This document shows positions 10,601-16,665 of a stretch of DNA of 26,910 bases, piece by piece. Every line of letters begins with the position of its first letter. Position 1 is the stretch's first letter. Below the pieces are notes generated by a model. It was not told the origin of the DNA. It ran no database searches and was given only the letters and a program-made list of their open reading frames with translations. The position numbers and the translations under genes are program-made. The stretch is from a virus: positions 1 to 26,910 of IMG/VR virus record IMGVR_UViG_3300006750_000059; one strand, given 5' to 3'.

Positions 10601-11911
10601 CAGATGGAAAGAAGCGAAAATTACAATAGAATTGTTTTAGCTGAGGCTGGAAAAATGTTTTTTAATGAGATGGTTGCTCAGTCAAGAGGAGAAAAGACGA
10701 TGTTTAACGTTCATAGACTCATGACTAAAAAACAAATAGAGGGAGAATACGATAGATACTTTAAAGAAGTATGGAGAATGACAGATAAGCAAATTGATTG
10801 GATTAGAAATGGAAAAGATGTTTATGGGAGTAAAGATTACGGAAAGTTAATGGAATGGGTAGGACACCAATCTCACAAAAGAGGAGCAGGAGCAACTGGT
10901 GTTGGAGACCTTCCACTATGGATGAGTAATAGATATGTTAAGCCTTGGACTCTATTTCAAAGAATAGCTATGTCTGTTACCAATGATACATACAAGAATG
11001 TTGTAAAGCCACTAACAAAAAATGGAAATATAGCCCCATTAGTTAAAGCAACAATAGGTCATGCTGTTTCTGGCGCAGCTTTATATCATATGTATAAATG
11101 GGTATTCAATCAGCAGATACCTCACGAAGAAAGTGAATATCTTGATAAAATAGTTGCAAATATATGGAGAAGTGAAGCATTTGGAGTATTTGGTGAAATT
11201 ATTCCAACGATAATGAAATATGGCTTTGGAAGACCTATTGCAGGAACAAGAGATGATATGCAATTAATAATGGAGCCGATTATCTGGAGAAATGCAACTT
11301 CAGCATGGGATGAAATGGTAAGATGGAACAAAGGCACTAAGACATTTAAAAATGCCGTACTTGATTGGGGAACTCAAACTGTTGTGTTAGCAGGACAAGG
11401 AGAAAAACTTTTTTATGCATTTAAACATCCACATGTAACTGAAAGTAAAAATTTAAAACAGCTCGAAAGGACATTTAGAGATAAAATCAATCATCCTACT
11501 CGAAGTGGAATGGTTGAGGGTAATGAAAGAAGCCCATTTTACTGGGATTTAAAACAAGCTATTTTAACAGCAAGTAATGATGAGGATATTGCAAAAGCAT
11601 ATTATGCAGCTTTTAATTACATTACCCATGAGCTTGAAAGTAAAAGAGGTTGGACAGTCCCATATTTAAGAGAAAAAGAAGCAAAAAGACTTTTAAAAAT
11701 TACTGTTGGGAACATGAACCCTTTAAGTATAACAGCAAATAAACAGGGAAGAGACATATCTTTAAGAAATGAATTTCTGGATTGGCTTAGTCCTAAAAAC
11801 AGAAGAATGGCAGAAAATTTAGAAAAAACTTTTCAAGTCAAAAGAAGAAGATACGAATCAATCATAAAAAATCCTGAATATAGAAGAAGATTTAGTATAT
11901 ACACTTATTAA
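4676..11911 (+). CDS. Giant polyvalent/internal virion-type protein, 2411 aa
   Basis: One uninterrupted frame of 2411 residues, the largest gene here. Visible parts in order: hydrophobic patches near 125-155 and 255-275; a Lys/Glu-rich coiled-coil part (about 420-600); a region at about 755-985 resembling a tyrosine recombinase (SAM-like helices FLNRFTKWLATERGKSLHEL, then Arg843 in GARTKHIL, Lys869 in SKTNR, RAFR at 938-941, Tyr982 in KVYG); a degenerate metallopeptidase-like motif HEVVE at 1212-1216; a long helical centre; and a C-terminal third with LPLWMSNRYVKPWTLFQR and a hydrophobic segment (IGHAVSGAALYHMYKWVF), a pattern common at the ends of phage large polyvalent proteins. Such proteins are thought to be packed in the virion and ejected with DNA. 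That role and the domain calls are inference from pattern and position. Its stop overlaps the convergent - strand gene by 4 nt. Confidence 0.7.
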   Translation: MNYIQYLEDQREQNPAYKSYGNASLYQMLYHSDPDLPKDWEFMNDKIKNQKSKRKKQQDKTSPTFVNNLLEMSDYGMIDENSSEWVKKAYNDSATGIAYQLHTGQAKFGIDPEWEANIGEDILSLVLGFTMPLDLALMFTGGWVGKAGLAASSASKGVQRLAAKEMVRKSGGKITLRQAKNHVKKVVSNESDGMGLLFPKTQEKAALSSQFASPVKSMAKMQASTLAVFEGVKGGLTEAVHGGDWKKGVRDGVMHGGMMGGVAGFIGGSLNVVNAALYSKAMAKAYQGTAEGVATKLTKKIGKDTAKLATGKVGQVLAEGTAFTAPDVYKVIDDDNFTLRDLGRNALVNIGMMGLLKAKHTLIGEGKREAMDYVKKVLKEQGNKSDVDLHINNITTSLDEGKGDSDGIGNKVYNNTVSIAKGYLENVSKKLGDIDLIDGGLGKITLEEVKKLEKAIDKLEADILSGKKDEKIHYKDYNEHMQTIFAISELLNKSIGMQKKDVTIKKSVVKRLENLQDKWDGEIIGELRNKNKMKEEQVYSREQKTNLRQQLTNYIENAIKYKSKASIKNFLIDNEGAIKPKYDRKGNLKEIEIKNEKDVRWDLLKEKLDAYTPKSKTKIQVGKDIYSAEDVEGKNKGLTEGIVDTTTKKREGGLEYVHETKRKDERKTVDERIQKLTEIIGSKKSLASEVFNAAKERNLLRKSKEINKDSVEGLDANAAYQKSKAILLHYAEQLGLNKIIKRKKPLAEESSIERIDFLNRFTKWLATERGKSLHELSNKDVDAWMESEGKGYHKTNLVALFETLKKNSMLLNPQALTYTTPKEILSLLKPIGDTATEGLEGARTKHILGKESTEYWNFGKNFVEYVQSKTNRIKKYVTDDVGEKLVKLFNRQEGGIGAEAFMFKNVDYKPITGKTLRPLIQMIFGVKNIPAGMAGEHRAFRYSFMQWAVEKYGEGSEAGQVLKLVLGDKPPNDIKTDLIKVYGTKQYHGKHAANAKRWVKEYLKDIDAGGYEIKFDGSTKGKRGVFIEYKKGDKSGSGKDKGGYNTWEIKEGLRKLREEFTDDIIEVKDKKGKTVDFVKRETVETMIEYMIQTAPRINEIVPTSKQVGNYTKLAQEVYDAQYAETQRLIKEGKKPKSKHKLSPNETAERIVSSLQLKELMQWAKKAYKDKLFFPKKWEKDLGKFNGQYILGRLTGHYIEIATGRAGKDVLPHEVVEFALPALKTMGDKFSKDLIKRATFMFKQKGDSIEKAEHRFIDKLGEYVADRVLDKTVVGKIKSWVTAFNSYMRQKLNITNPNDVERVRQEMIDIIGEKVYKGRIPQDYIPRGEALKVKFKKANTDILYKELLSVHNQTRAIMKKAVKPPYNVSKKNILKLVRDELGIEVDLSKGFKQSLWNIKKSDKNSVNAHQLWNLQSRINSLTEGRGEGKRKGLTSNEEMVVSLEKAKNILPQIRNKIFTDVFGVKFKDATTEQVKEYRAYLLVEKDYNSTNTSVLASYNPSVSFKTGLKTAFMTVGDVLRAHGGKMGNEVAKKIDQHDYVRTKYYAEMKVMIDEVVDIINAGSSNRIEAVKVKNNYMHLMDKKLVSNAVKQLTKLSKKDSKYEKELDNVIRIAAKFGYRYVPDKKMRMKLVDVKNGDFYQARVRWKQMTDGIFDALGVEVSKNTNARQYLEIMKDLNGMYIKDYFTRRVRHEVLENWDTASRDIKRLSSSIKANLTKKDLKKIADKLVRDKFIGKESTDYKALLKKDGKFLDDFIGNEIYNMFAFGPAKVSPYFLKSRGVTLPEYIEIKVKGKKKLVKSYESSIDATMNHYGLGMSKFLATVRLFPEWTNLGGKFSVETGTRASIIKKMENDSGIGQYTLMAIKRQLGLDMDSSSKLTSRQQRYIGNFVNLAAASGLSSPTSGFKNLIIQLPRTVYLYGGRNTMKAMGRGFNTMTDPLLFKEAVREGLTGYGQKTTLLETPGKITRGIKFWFENVNQMERSENYNRIVLAEAGKMFFNEMVAQSRGEKTMFNVHRLMTKKQIEGEYDRYFKEVWRMTDKQIDWIRNGKDVYGSKDYGKLMEWVGHQSHKRGAGATGVGDLPLWMSNRYVKPWTLFQRIAMSVTNDTYKNVVKPLTKNGNIAPLVKATIGHAVSGAALYHMYKWVFNQQIPHEESEYLDKIVANIWRSEAFGVFGEIIPTIMKYGFGRPIAGTRDDMQLIMEPIIWRNATSAWDEMVRWNKGTKTFKNAVLDWGTQTVVLAGQGEKLFYAFKHPHVTESKNLKQLERTFRDKINHPTRSGMVEGNERSPFYWDLKQAILTASNDEDIAKAYYAAFNYITHELESKRGWTVPYLREKEAKRLLKITVGNMNPLSITANKQGRDISLRNEFLDWLSPKNRRMAENLEKTFQVKRRRYESIIKNPEYRRRFSIYTY

Positions 11912-12438
11912 AATAATTCCTTAATCGGCAAAAAAACAGTCTCACTTTCATTCCTATCCCCAACCATATCTATATGTAAAGCACCTTCAATCCACTCACC
12001 TCTTGCCTTTAAATCCTTTTTTCTACCCCTCATAACACCCACTTTTTCCCTCTTTTTTATTAAAGCCTTAAGTTGGTCTACATAGAATATAAATCCGCCC
12101 TTTACGACCCCTTTTTCGGACAATATAGAGAACCACACTTCTGATTCGGTGCTAGAAATGCCTGAATCCCTACCTTTTTTAAACTCTTTACTACCACATC
12201 GTATTTCAACAGCGATATTCCCAGAGTTTTTCCATATATCTCTTTCAGTTTTTACTTCAGATTTAATTTCATCTGTTCCAATAAGTTGACCTACAAAATC
12301 CTCCCCAATTTTACCATATAACATATCTTTTTTGAATTTTACATCCCATCCCTTAACATACCCTTCTGACATTTTCATCCATCTACCCTCTCTTTCTATA
12401 TAAGCGCTATCTCCCCATTTATTATATATGTCCATCAT
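11908..12438 (-). CDS. Phage PD-(D/E)XK endonuclease
   Basis: About 176 residues from the ATG at 12438. An in-frame TTG at 12447 would add three residues, and an ATG at 12435 is also possible; no good Shine-Dalgarno sequence is present, so translation probably couples to the upstream peptide. The PD-(D/E)XK core is clear: GEDFVGQL (helix with Glu), then SEVKTERD (E-x-K on strand 2), then W..SGNIAVEI (Gly-Asn and closing Glu), then RDSGISSTESEVWFSI, which matches the SGIS(T)T-A-x-W motif of phage endonucleases of this fold. Such enzymes cut branched or mismatched DNA with Mg2+ and often replace RuvC-like resolvases. It is the last gene of the - strand replication block and meets the giant gene tail to tail. 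A RuvC-like gene lies only ~450 nt upstream, so the phage carries two candidate branch-cutting nucleases. Confidence 0.75.
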   Translation of the reverse strand: MMDIYNKWGDSAYIEREGRWMKMSEGYVKGWDVKFKKDMLYGKIGEDFVGQLIGTDEIKSEVKTERDIWKNSGNIAVEIRCGSKEFKKGRDSGISSTESEVWFSILSEKGVVKGGFIFYVDQLKALIKKREKVGVMRGRKKDLKARGEWIEGALHIDMVGDRNESETVFLPIKELF

Positions 12439-12439
12439 C

Positions 12440-12529
12440 TTAATCAAAGATAAAGAACATTGTAAGGAGTATTATTTTGTCTAAAACCCATAATAATATT
12501 AGCAGTGTTATTTTGTTATTTACATCCAT
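12440..12529 (-). CDS. Possible 29-aa single-pass membrane peptide
   Basis: A short frame that fills exactly the gap between two genes: its ATG directly follows the stop of the 45-aa gene (TAAATGGAT), and its stop lies 1 nt before the ATG of the endonuclease. The product has a polar start (MDVNNK) and then one hydrophobic helix (ITLLILLWVLDKIILLTMFFIF). A GGAGG lies 15 nt before the ATG, farther than ideal. Tight abutment on both sides favours a real coupled gene; the small size leaves doubt. A role in membrane or lysis control would be a guess. Confidence 0.35.
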   Translation of the reverse strand: MDVNNKITLLILLWVLDKIILLTMFFIFD

Positions 12530-12667
12530 TTACCAAATACTTTTCCTCCACTCAGATAACTTTTTTGCTCTTTCAGTTGAGCTTAATACTTTTGTTTTTT
12601 TCTTTTTCAGAGGCTTATAAATCCTTGTTCCAGTTTTTGCAAACCAACATTTTTTATTTGTGGCCAT
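12530..12667 (-). CDS. Small basic protein, 45 aa
   Basis: The ATG overlaps the stop of the upstream Zn-finger gene (TAATG) and AAGGA lies about 10 nt upstream, supporting translation. The product is strongly basic (KPLKKKKTKV in the middle, RAKKLSEWRKS near the end) with tryptophans at positions 8, 40 and 45. The composition suggests nucleic-acid binding, but no family is recognised. Confidence 0.5.
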   Translation of the reverse strand: MATNKKCWFAKTGTRIYKPLKKKKTKVLSSTERAKKLSEWRKSIW

Positions 12668-12885
12668 TACCACACATCCTTTCTGTCTTTATACTCAAAG
12701 CCAATTATATTTAAAGGCTTTTTACTTGCTCTTCTTCTTCTTGATTTTAGTATTTTTTTATGTTCTAATTCTTTAACATCTCTAGCTATCACTTCAGATT
12801 TACATCTTTTACATATTTTTTTATGGTTTTTCATGCCCCAATATTTACGACACTTACACCTAATATGCTTATCTAAATCATTCAT
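12667..12885 (-). CDS. Small zinc-finger-like protein, 72 aa
   Basis: Start taken at the ATG at 12885 (MNDLDKH), because AGGAG lies 9 nt before it; an ATG at 12906 lacks such a site and would overlap the resolvase more. Four cysteines form two close pairs (CKC...CKRC, in CKCRKYWGMKNHKKICKRC), a likely treble-clef or ribbon-type zinc site, followed by a very basic segment (KSRRRRASKKP). It probably binds DNA or RNA. It lies directly downstream of the RuvC-like gene, overlapping its last codons by 8 nt, and may be an accessory factor to the recombination enzymes, but nothing in the sequence fixes a specific job. Confidence 0.6.
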   Translation of the reverse strand: MNDLDKHIRCKCRKYWGMKNHKKICKRCKSEVIARDVKELEHKKILKSRRRRASKKPLNIIGFEYKDRKDVW

Positions 12886-13357
12886 TAAAATATTCTCCTC
12901 TCGCATAATGTGTTATGAGAATAGCATCAGATGTTGCAAGTGTTAGTTTATTGACCTTTGGATATAACTCTCTTGCCTTTTCTTTAAGCCACCTCTTTCT
13001 CACATCTCTTTTTAAAGCCTTTGGACAACCAACCCATTTAATCCATTCAACAGGTATGACTGTATTCATCTTAATTTCATGTGATGCTGCAATACCAAGC
13101 CATTGCCCATAGTTTGTTCCATATGAGAATGCTGCTCTTACTGCATTTGTTGGTCTTGCCCACACTCTCTCCATTAATAACCTTATCTTATCAGGAGCGG
13201 TATTTCCCATTGTAACTTCAAAAAGTAAAGCCATCTCCTCACTTGACTTTGGACATTTAAATGCTTTCATTTTTCCTCTGCCATCAATTACAGCAATACC
13301 TCCGCCTGCTCCTGGGTCTATCCCTATGTATTTAAAACGGGATGTCGTTTGAGTCAT
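12878..13357 (-). CDS. RuvC-like Holliday junction resolvase
   Basis: A 159-residue protein with RNase H-fold nuclease signatures of RuvC: the first strand IGIDPGAGGGIAVID with Asp14, a second acidic strand LLMERVW with Glu63, a helical section GTNYGQWLGIAA as in RuvC relatives, and a C-terminal helix LATSDAILITHYA with Asp144. These three acids are expected to hold two metal ions for nicking four-way junctions made during replication and recombination. Length is close to the usual 150-190 residues. The ATG lies 26 nt inside the end of the helicase gene, so the DNA encoding the helicase tail NDIPF also encodes the first residues of this protein in another frame. Dimer formation and junction preference are family knowledge, not visible here. 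Confidence 0.8.
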   Translation of the reverse strand: MTQTTSRFKYIGIDPGAGGGIAVIDGRGKMKAFKCPKSSEEMALLFEVTMGNTAPDKIRLLMERVWARPTNAVRAAFSYGTNYGQWLGIAASHEIKMNTVIPVEWIKWVGCPKALKRDVRKRWLKEKARELYPKVNKLTLATSDAILITHYARGEYFNE

Positions 13358-14672
13358 TGTTTATCATCTCCTCTATTGAATTGTATACCTTACATTTATC
13401 TCCATCATATCCTAAGTCAGTAACACCTGAGTCTCCGTACCTTACCTTACAAGCATGTAACGATATTATATTTTTACCTTTACCTGCTTCTCCTTTAACC
13501 TTATAATCATAATAACAAAAGAATACATTCTCAGCTACTTGTTCTATTGCTCCGCTCTCAGCAAGGTCGGATAATTGAGGATTATATGACTTCCCCCTAC
13601 TATCTCTTTCAATTCCTCTATTTAATTGTGATGCAAGAACTACAACAGAATTAGTTTCTTTTGCAAGCCATTTATAATCATTAACAAGTCTTTCTATTTG
13701 AAGTCTTCTTGAGTCTTCCCAACCCTCACAGGCGATAAGCTGTATATAATCATCAAATATAATATCAGGCTTAAATTTCTTCACCTCACTTGATGACATT
13801 GCAAAATCTCTTATATTATCAAACATTAAAAACCTATCCTTGCTATATTTCTTTTTTATTTCTGTGATAGTATTATTAACAACAAGTAAATCATTCTCAG
13901 CATAAACATTCTTTCTTACCATTGAGTATGATAGCTGTTCTGATTCAAGACATATTATCTTTTTAAATAGTTCTGAGTTAGGTAGCTCTCTACTAAAAAA
14001 CAATGCTCTTTGACCATTCTCTAAAGCCTTAGATAAAAGGTTAATCATTACTGTTGTTTTACCATGACCTGGTCTACCACCAATAATTGTAACCTCTCCC
14101 CTTGTTAAACCACCTGCAAATTTATCTATATTTGAATATCCAGTCTTTACAAGTTTGGTTGTTTTGTTTTTAATATCAAGAAGTGTATCACTAATAACAT
14201 CTTCAATATCTTGTGCCTGTGAAGGCCTTGAACTTAACAGTTCTCCATATAAAGAATGTGCTTTACTTATACTCTTATAAATATCAGTGTCATTTGATTT
14301 TGCTTTTTCACTTATTGTCTCAGATTCTACTATAACTTTTCTAAGTAAATACTTTTCATATATTCTTGTAGCATAATACTCCGCAGCACCTTTGCTGCAT
14401 GTATTACCTGTGCATCCTGTTATGTAGTATTTAGTTAATCCTTTATCCGAGTCTTTTTTTGTTACTGTGGAACACATAGAAAGTGTATCTATATGCTCTC
14501 CGCTTCTTTTCATATCAGTAATACGTTTCCATAGTAATTTTGCTTTATCTTGATAAAAAACATCATCATCCATAAAGTATTTAGAAACCTTATCATATTC
14601 TTCTATATTGTGTATTACTGAGCCTAAGACAACATCTTCTGAATCGATGTCGTATGGTAGTGTCGTCTCCAT
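13332..14672 (-). CDS. dnaB: Replicative DnaB-like DNA helicase
   Basis: A 446-residue protein with DnaB layout. The N-terminal domain starts LPYDIDSEDVVLGSVI, the usual DnaB N-domain opening. A linker follows, then a RecA-like ATPase domain: Walker A GGRPGHGKT (198-206), FFSRELPNSEL (225-235) like the DnaB FSLEM segment, Walker B IIFDDYIQLI (304-313), SQLNRGIERD (348-357), LSDLAESGAIEQVAE (367-381) and an arginine-finger KVRYG (409-413). It should form a hexamer that unwinds DNA 5'-3' at the phage fork. The C-terminus ends in DSNDIPF, the kind of tail normally found on SSB and also present on the SSB-like protein at 16666. No primase or polymerase gene is seen in the window. A methyltransferase gene lies 13 nt upstream. 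Confidence 0.9.
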   Translation of the reverse strand: METTLPYDIDSEDVVLGSVIHNIEEYDKVSKYFMDDDVFYQDKAKLLWKRITDMKRSGEHIDTLSMCSTVTKKDSDKGLTKYYITGCTGNTCSKGAAEYYATRIYEKYLLRKVIVESETISEKAKSNDTDIYKSISKAHSLYGELLSSRPSQAQDIEDVISDTLLDIKNKTTKLVKTGYSNIDKFAGGLTRGEVTIIGGRPGHGKTTVMINLLSKALENGQRALFFSRELPNSELFKKIICLESEQLSYSMVRKNVYAENDLLVVNNTITEIKKKYSKDRFLMFDNIRDFAMSSSEVKKFKPDIIFDDYIQLIACEGWEDSRRLQIERLVNDYKWLAKETNSVVVLASQLNRGIERDSRGKSYNPQLSDLAESGAIEQVAENVFFCYYDYKVKGEAGKGKNIISLHACKVRYGDSGVTDLGYDGDKCKVYNSIEEMINNDSNDIPF

Positions 14673-14684
14673 TATCGCTCCTTA

Positions 14685-15494
14685 TTAAAACAGTTCTTTT
14701 TGTGCTGTTTTTCGCTTTATTATTTCAATGTATTTAGGGTTTAGTTCAATACCTACCCATTTTCTTTGTAGTCTCTTTGCTATAAGTGCAGTTGTTCCGC
14801 TCCCAAGAAAAGGGTCAAGCACAGTGTCTCCTTCTTTTGTTCCTGCTTTTATGCATAACGCTGGTAGTTCTTCTGGGAATACAGCAAAATGAGCTTCTCC
14901 CGAAGATGCTGTATTGAAACTCCAAACACTACCACGTCTTACATCTCTTATCTTAATTGCGTCAGCATTAAAATAGTATTGCTTGCTTTTAGTAAACAAG
15001 AAAATATATTCATGTGATTTAACACATCTATTATTAACAGCTTCAGGCATTGGGTTTGGTTTGTGCCATATAATATCTTGTTTAAGATACCATCCCTTCT
15101 TTTGCATTTCAATAGCAAACATCCAAGGCACACCTGATAAATCTCCAATTTTTAAATATGTATGTTTTGGTGGAGCATTTCTTTTCTGCCTATACTCGCT
15201 ACCTGTTGTTGAATTTGTTATGCTGTTCTTACTGTCAAAATGACCACCTTTTGGTCCAAAAAATGTATCCCCTATGTTTACCCAAACAGTTCCATCGTCT
15301 TTTAAAACTCTCTTTATTTTTGTAAATAGTGTTGTTAAATTAAAGACAAATCTTTCTGGTGATGACTCTTGTCCAAGTTGGTCATCATTGTTGTAATCTC
15401 GTAATCCCCAATATGGTGGAGAAGTTACTACTGTTTGGATACTACCAGAGGGAATCTCCTCAACTTTCTTGAGGCAATCTCCTTCTAATAACAT
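14685..15494 (-). CDS. DNA methyltransferase (N4-cytosine/N6-adenine type)
   Basis: A 269-residue beta-class DNA methyltransferase. Catalytic motif IV TSPPYW is at 24-29, after EGDCLKKVEEIPSGSIQTVV; the SAM-binding motif I DPFLGSGTT (227-235) is near the C-terminus, followed by WVGIELNPKYIEI (motif II). Order IV...I is the beta arrangement. TSPPYW is frequent in N4-cytosine enzymes but also occurs in N6-adenine ones, so the target base is undecided and the site unknown. The middle contains GVPWMFAIEMQKKGWYLKQDIIWHKPNPMPE, typical of this group (segment given by its ends: about residues 115-150). No restriction endonuclease gene is adjacent, so it is an orphan enzyme, probably protecting phage DNA from host restriction or marking it. 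The start overlaps the upstream small gene by 35 nt. Confidence 0.85.
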   Translation of the reverse strand: MLLEGDCLKKVEEIPSGSIQTVVTSPPYWGLRDYNNDDQLGQESSPERFVFNLTTLFTKIKRVLKDDGTVWVNIGDTFFGPKGGHFDSKNSITNSTTGSEYRQKRNAPPKHTYLKIGDLSGVPWMFAIEMQKKGWYLKQDIIWHKPNPMPEAVNNRCVKSHEYIFLFTKSKQYYFNADAIKIRDVRRGSVWSFNTASSGEAHFAVFPEELPALCIKAGTKEGDTVLDPFLGSGTTALIAKRLQRKWVGIELNPKYIEIIKRKTAQKELF

Positions 15495-15681
15495 TCCACT
15501 TACTCTCTTTCCCTTTTAACTCATCAACTCTTTCTTGCGTTCTATCTATAAGTTCTTGAGTTACTAAAGTCTTATACTCTGTTAGTTGTCCAATCATTCC
15601 TCTGTATCGTTTAATATCTGATTCATACCAGTCAATGATTCGTTGTCGTTCTGATTTTGGCCTGTCTGATGATTCTGCCAT
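15460..15681 (-). CDS. Hypothetical 73-aa charged helical protein
   Basis: The start at ATG 15681 has AAAGGGTAGG upstream. The product is charged and helical (ERQRIIDWYESDIKRYRGM, then ELIDRTQERVDELKGKESKW), likely a short coiled coil. It overlaps the upstream gene by 88 nt in another frame, which is long even for a phage; both frames look protein-like, so one start may be wrong. No family is recognised. Confidence 0.5.
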   Translation of the reverse strand: MAESSDRPKSERQRIIDWYESDIKRYRGMIGQLTEYKTLVTQELIDRTQERVDELKGKESKWNVIRRRLPQES

Positions 15682-15869
15682 TCACCTACCCTTTCTTCTA
15701 CGGCTTGTTTGATAGCATCCACTACTTTTTCTTCCTTAACTTCATTGACCTTAAAAATAGCTGTGCCATCTTGTACTGGAAGAGACTGCATAGGTTCGTT
15801 TTTAAAAAAGATGCCCCACTTTTTATTTTTTAGAACCTCACATACAAGCTCTGCTATGTTTGTCTTCAT
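15594..15869 (-). CDS. Hypothetical 91-aa protein
   Basis: The longest frame begins at 16058, but the ATG at 15869 is preferred: AGGAG lies 10 nt before it, and it starts after the end of the upstream gene at 15916. The first half looks like a compact domain (NIAELVCEVLKNKKWGIFFKNEPMQSLPVQDG, residues ~3-35), then a Lys/Glu helix (VKEEKVVDAIKQAVEERVG), then an Asn/Gln-rich tail that overlaps the next gene. The family is not recognised; it sits in a run of small coiled-coil genes between the methyltransferase and SSB-like genes. Confidence 0.5.
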   Translation of the reverse strand: MKTNIAELVCEVLKNKKWGIFFKNEPMQSLPVQDGTAIFKVNEVKEEKVVDAIKQAVEERVGEWQNHQTGQNQNDNESLTGMNQILNDTEE

Positions 15870-15915
15870 TTCTTCCCATCTCCTATCTTTATTGCGGTTT
15901 TTTTCTAATCCACTT

Positions 15916-16176
15916 TCATGAATTAGTGCTTTGTACTGGTTTAGATACCTCTTGTGGTCGCTTGTTAGATAAATCACTATTAGTTCTGTTTTTATCCAAC
16001 TCTTCAACTTTGTTACGTAAGAACTCTGAAAACTCTTTTGTATCTTTTTTCCATTCATGATAGCTTTCTATAACAAACTCTAAACTACTTATTCTTTTTA
16101 GAAGACTTTGATTTTGTAGTATTAACTGATTTACTACTCTTTCCATCTCCTTCATTGTCGGTTTTTTCTTCTTCAT
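15916..16176 (-). CDS. Hypothetical coiled-coil protein, up to 86 aa
   Basis: Mostly helical with heptad-like spacing (ERVVNQLILQNQSLLKRISSLEFVIESYHEW) and a polar, Ser/Asn-rich tail. The start is uncertain: ATGs at 16176, 16155 and 16146 are all in frame, and none has a well-placed Shine-Dalgarno sequence; the longest is given. The upstream gene ends at 16085, so the overlap is 71-92 nt depending on start. Function unknown. Confidence 0.45.
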   Translation of the reverse strand: MKKKKPTMKEMERVVNQLILQNQSLLKRISSLEFVIESYHEWKKDTKEFSEFLRNKVEELDKNRTNSDLSNKRPQEVSKPVQSTNS

Positions 16177-16378
16177 CTTTTGCTACTCCTGTTATACATG
16201 TACCTAAATCCTCAGTATCTGCTCCAACATCTTCCACTAAATCTACATGTTTTGTTTTCGATGACCTTTCATCCATTTCATCAAGTTTTGATACCATGCC
16301 TCTAACTGTGTCTTCAAGCTTTTTAATCTTCAGTTTTAAAGCATCAATATCTTTTTCCATATCTATTGCTCTACCCAT
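16085..16378 (-). CDS. Hypothetical 97-aa coiled-coil/acidic protein
   Basis: The start at ATG 16378 is backed by TAGGAG 8 nt upstream. The N-terminal ~40 residues form a clear coiled coil (MEKDIDALKLKIKKLEDTV...VSKLDEMDER). An acidic middle (LVEDVGADTEDLG) and a Lys/Ser-rich low-complexity tail (SKSVNTTKSKSSKKNK) follow. No domain is recognised. It is the first gene after a structured segment (16402-16524) that would lie in its leader. Confidence 0.55.
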   Translation of the reverse strand: MGRAIDMEKDIDALKLKIKKLEDTVRGMVSKLDEMDERSSKTKHVDLVEDVGADTEDLGTCITGVAKDEEEKTDNEGDGKSSKSVNTTKSKSSKKNK

Positions 16379-16401
16379 TGTCTTTCTCCTATTTAATTAA
16401 A

Positions 16402-16524
16402 GGGCATGTTCCGATACTATCTGTTAATCATCGCCTTTTGTCATTGCTTGATAGCACATGCCCAATTCTGTTAAGAAAAGAGCAGATACGAGAACCTTAC
16501 GGGTGTGTGGGGTGTACCTGCTCT
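16402..16524 (-). other. Two inverted repeats: structured leader or smORF mRNA
   Basis: Two stem-forming units lie next to each other. In the first, GGGCATGT (16402-16409) pairs with ACATGCCC (16456-16463), and inside it CTATC (16417-16421) pairs with GATAG (16450-16454). In the second, an 11-nt arm at 16479-16489 (AGAGCAGATAC) pairs with 16514-16524 (GTACCTGCTCT) with one G-U pair in the - strand RNA and a 24-nt loop; on the - strand it is followed by TTTTCTT, so it may act as a weak terminator. The whole segment lies between the mini-HTH gene and the coiled-coil gene and also holds a 36-codon frame (16424-16534). Confidence 0.45.
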
Positions 16525-16534
16525 CCTCTACCAT
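16424..16534 (-). CDS. Possible 36-aa peptide overlapping inverted repeats
   Basis: The ATG at 16534 follows AAGAGG by 7 nt, which is a good translation signal and lies over the end of the mini-HTH gene. The product starts MVEESRYTPHTRKV, has a short hydrophobic centre (LVSALFLTELGM) and ends MTKGDD. Because the same bases form two inverted repeats, the open frame could be incidental to a structured RNA. No family is recognised. Confidence 0.4.
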   Translation of the reverse strand: MVEESRYTPHTRKVLVSALFLTELGMCYQAMTKGDD

Positions 16535-16538
16535 GACA

Positions 16539-16649
16539 CTACCTCTTTATATGTCTATATATCGTTGCACTTGATACACCAAACATATCAACCATTTTTC
16601 TTGGCTTTACACCAATCCGATAAAGCACGTTAATTAAAACACTTTTCAT
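16539..16649 (-). CDS. 36-aa mini helix-turn-helix peptide
   Basis: Starts at ATG 16649, 12 nt after an excellent AGGAGG that overlaps the stop of the SSB-like gene. Almost the whole peptide is a helix-turn-helix unit: VLYRIGVKPRKMVDMFGVS, then SATIYRHIKR, matching the DNA-binding end of resolvases/invertases and many small regulators (A-x-x-F-GVS-x-x-TIYR-x-I). It may be a free-standing DNA-binding peptide or a remnant of a larger protein; the strong ribosome binding site argues for real expression. Its position inside the replication operon suggests a regulatory or DNA-structural role, but that is a guess. Confidence 0.55.
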   Translation of the reverse strand: MKSVLINVLYRIGVKPRKMVDMFGVSSATIYRHIKR

Positions 16650-16665
16650 TGGTCTTACTTTCCTC

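Noticed and set aside
14948-15243. Frames in other phases within the methyltransferase gene
   Set aside because: They overlap conserved methyltransferase motifs and have no independent support.
15709-16400. + strand frames at 15709-15921, 15860-16060 and 16155-16400
   Set aside because: They are antisense shadows of the coiled-coil genes, with Ser/Phe-rich composition that mirrors Lys/Glu codons.
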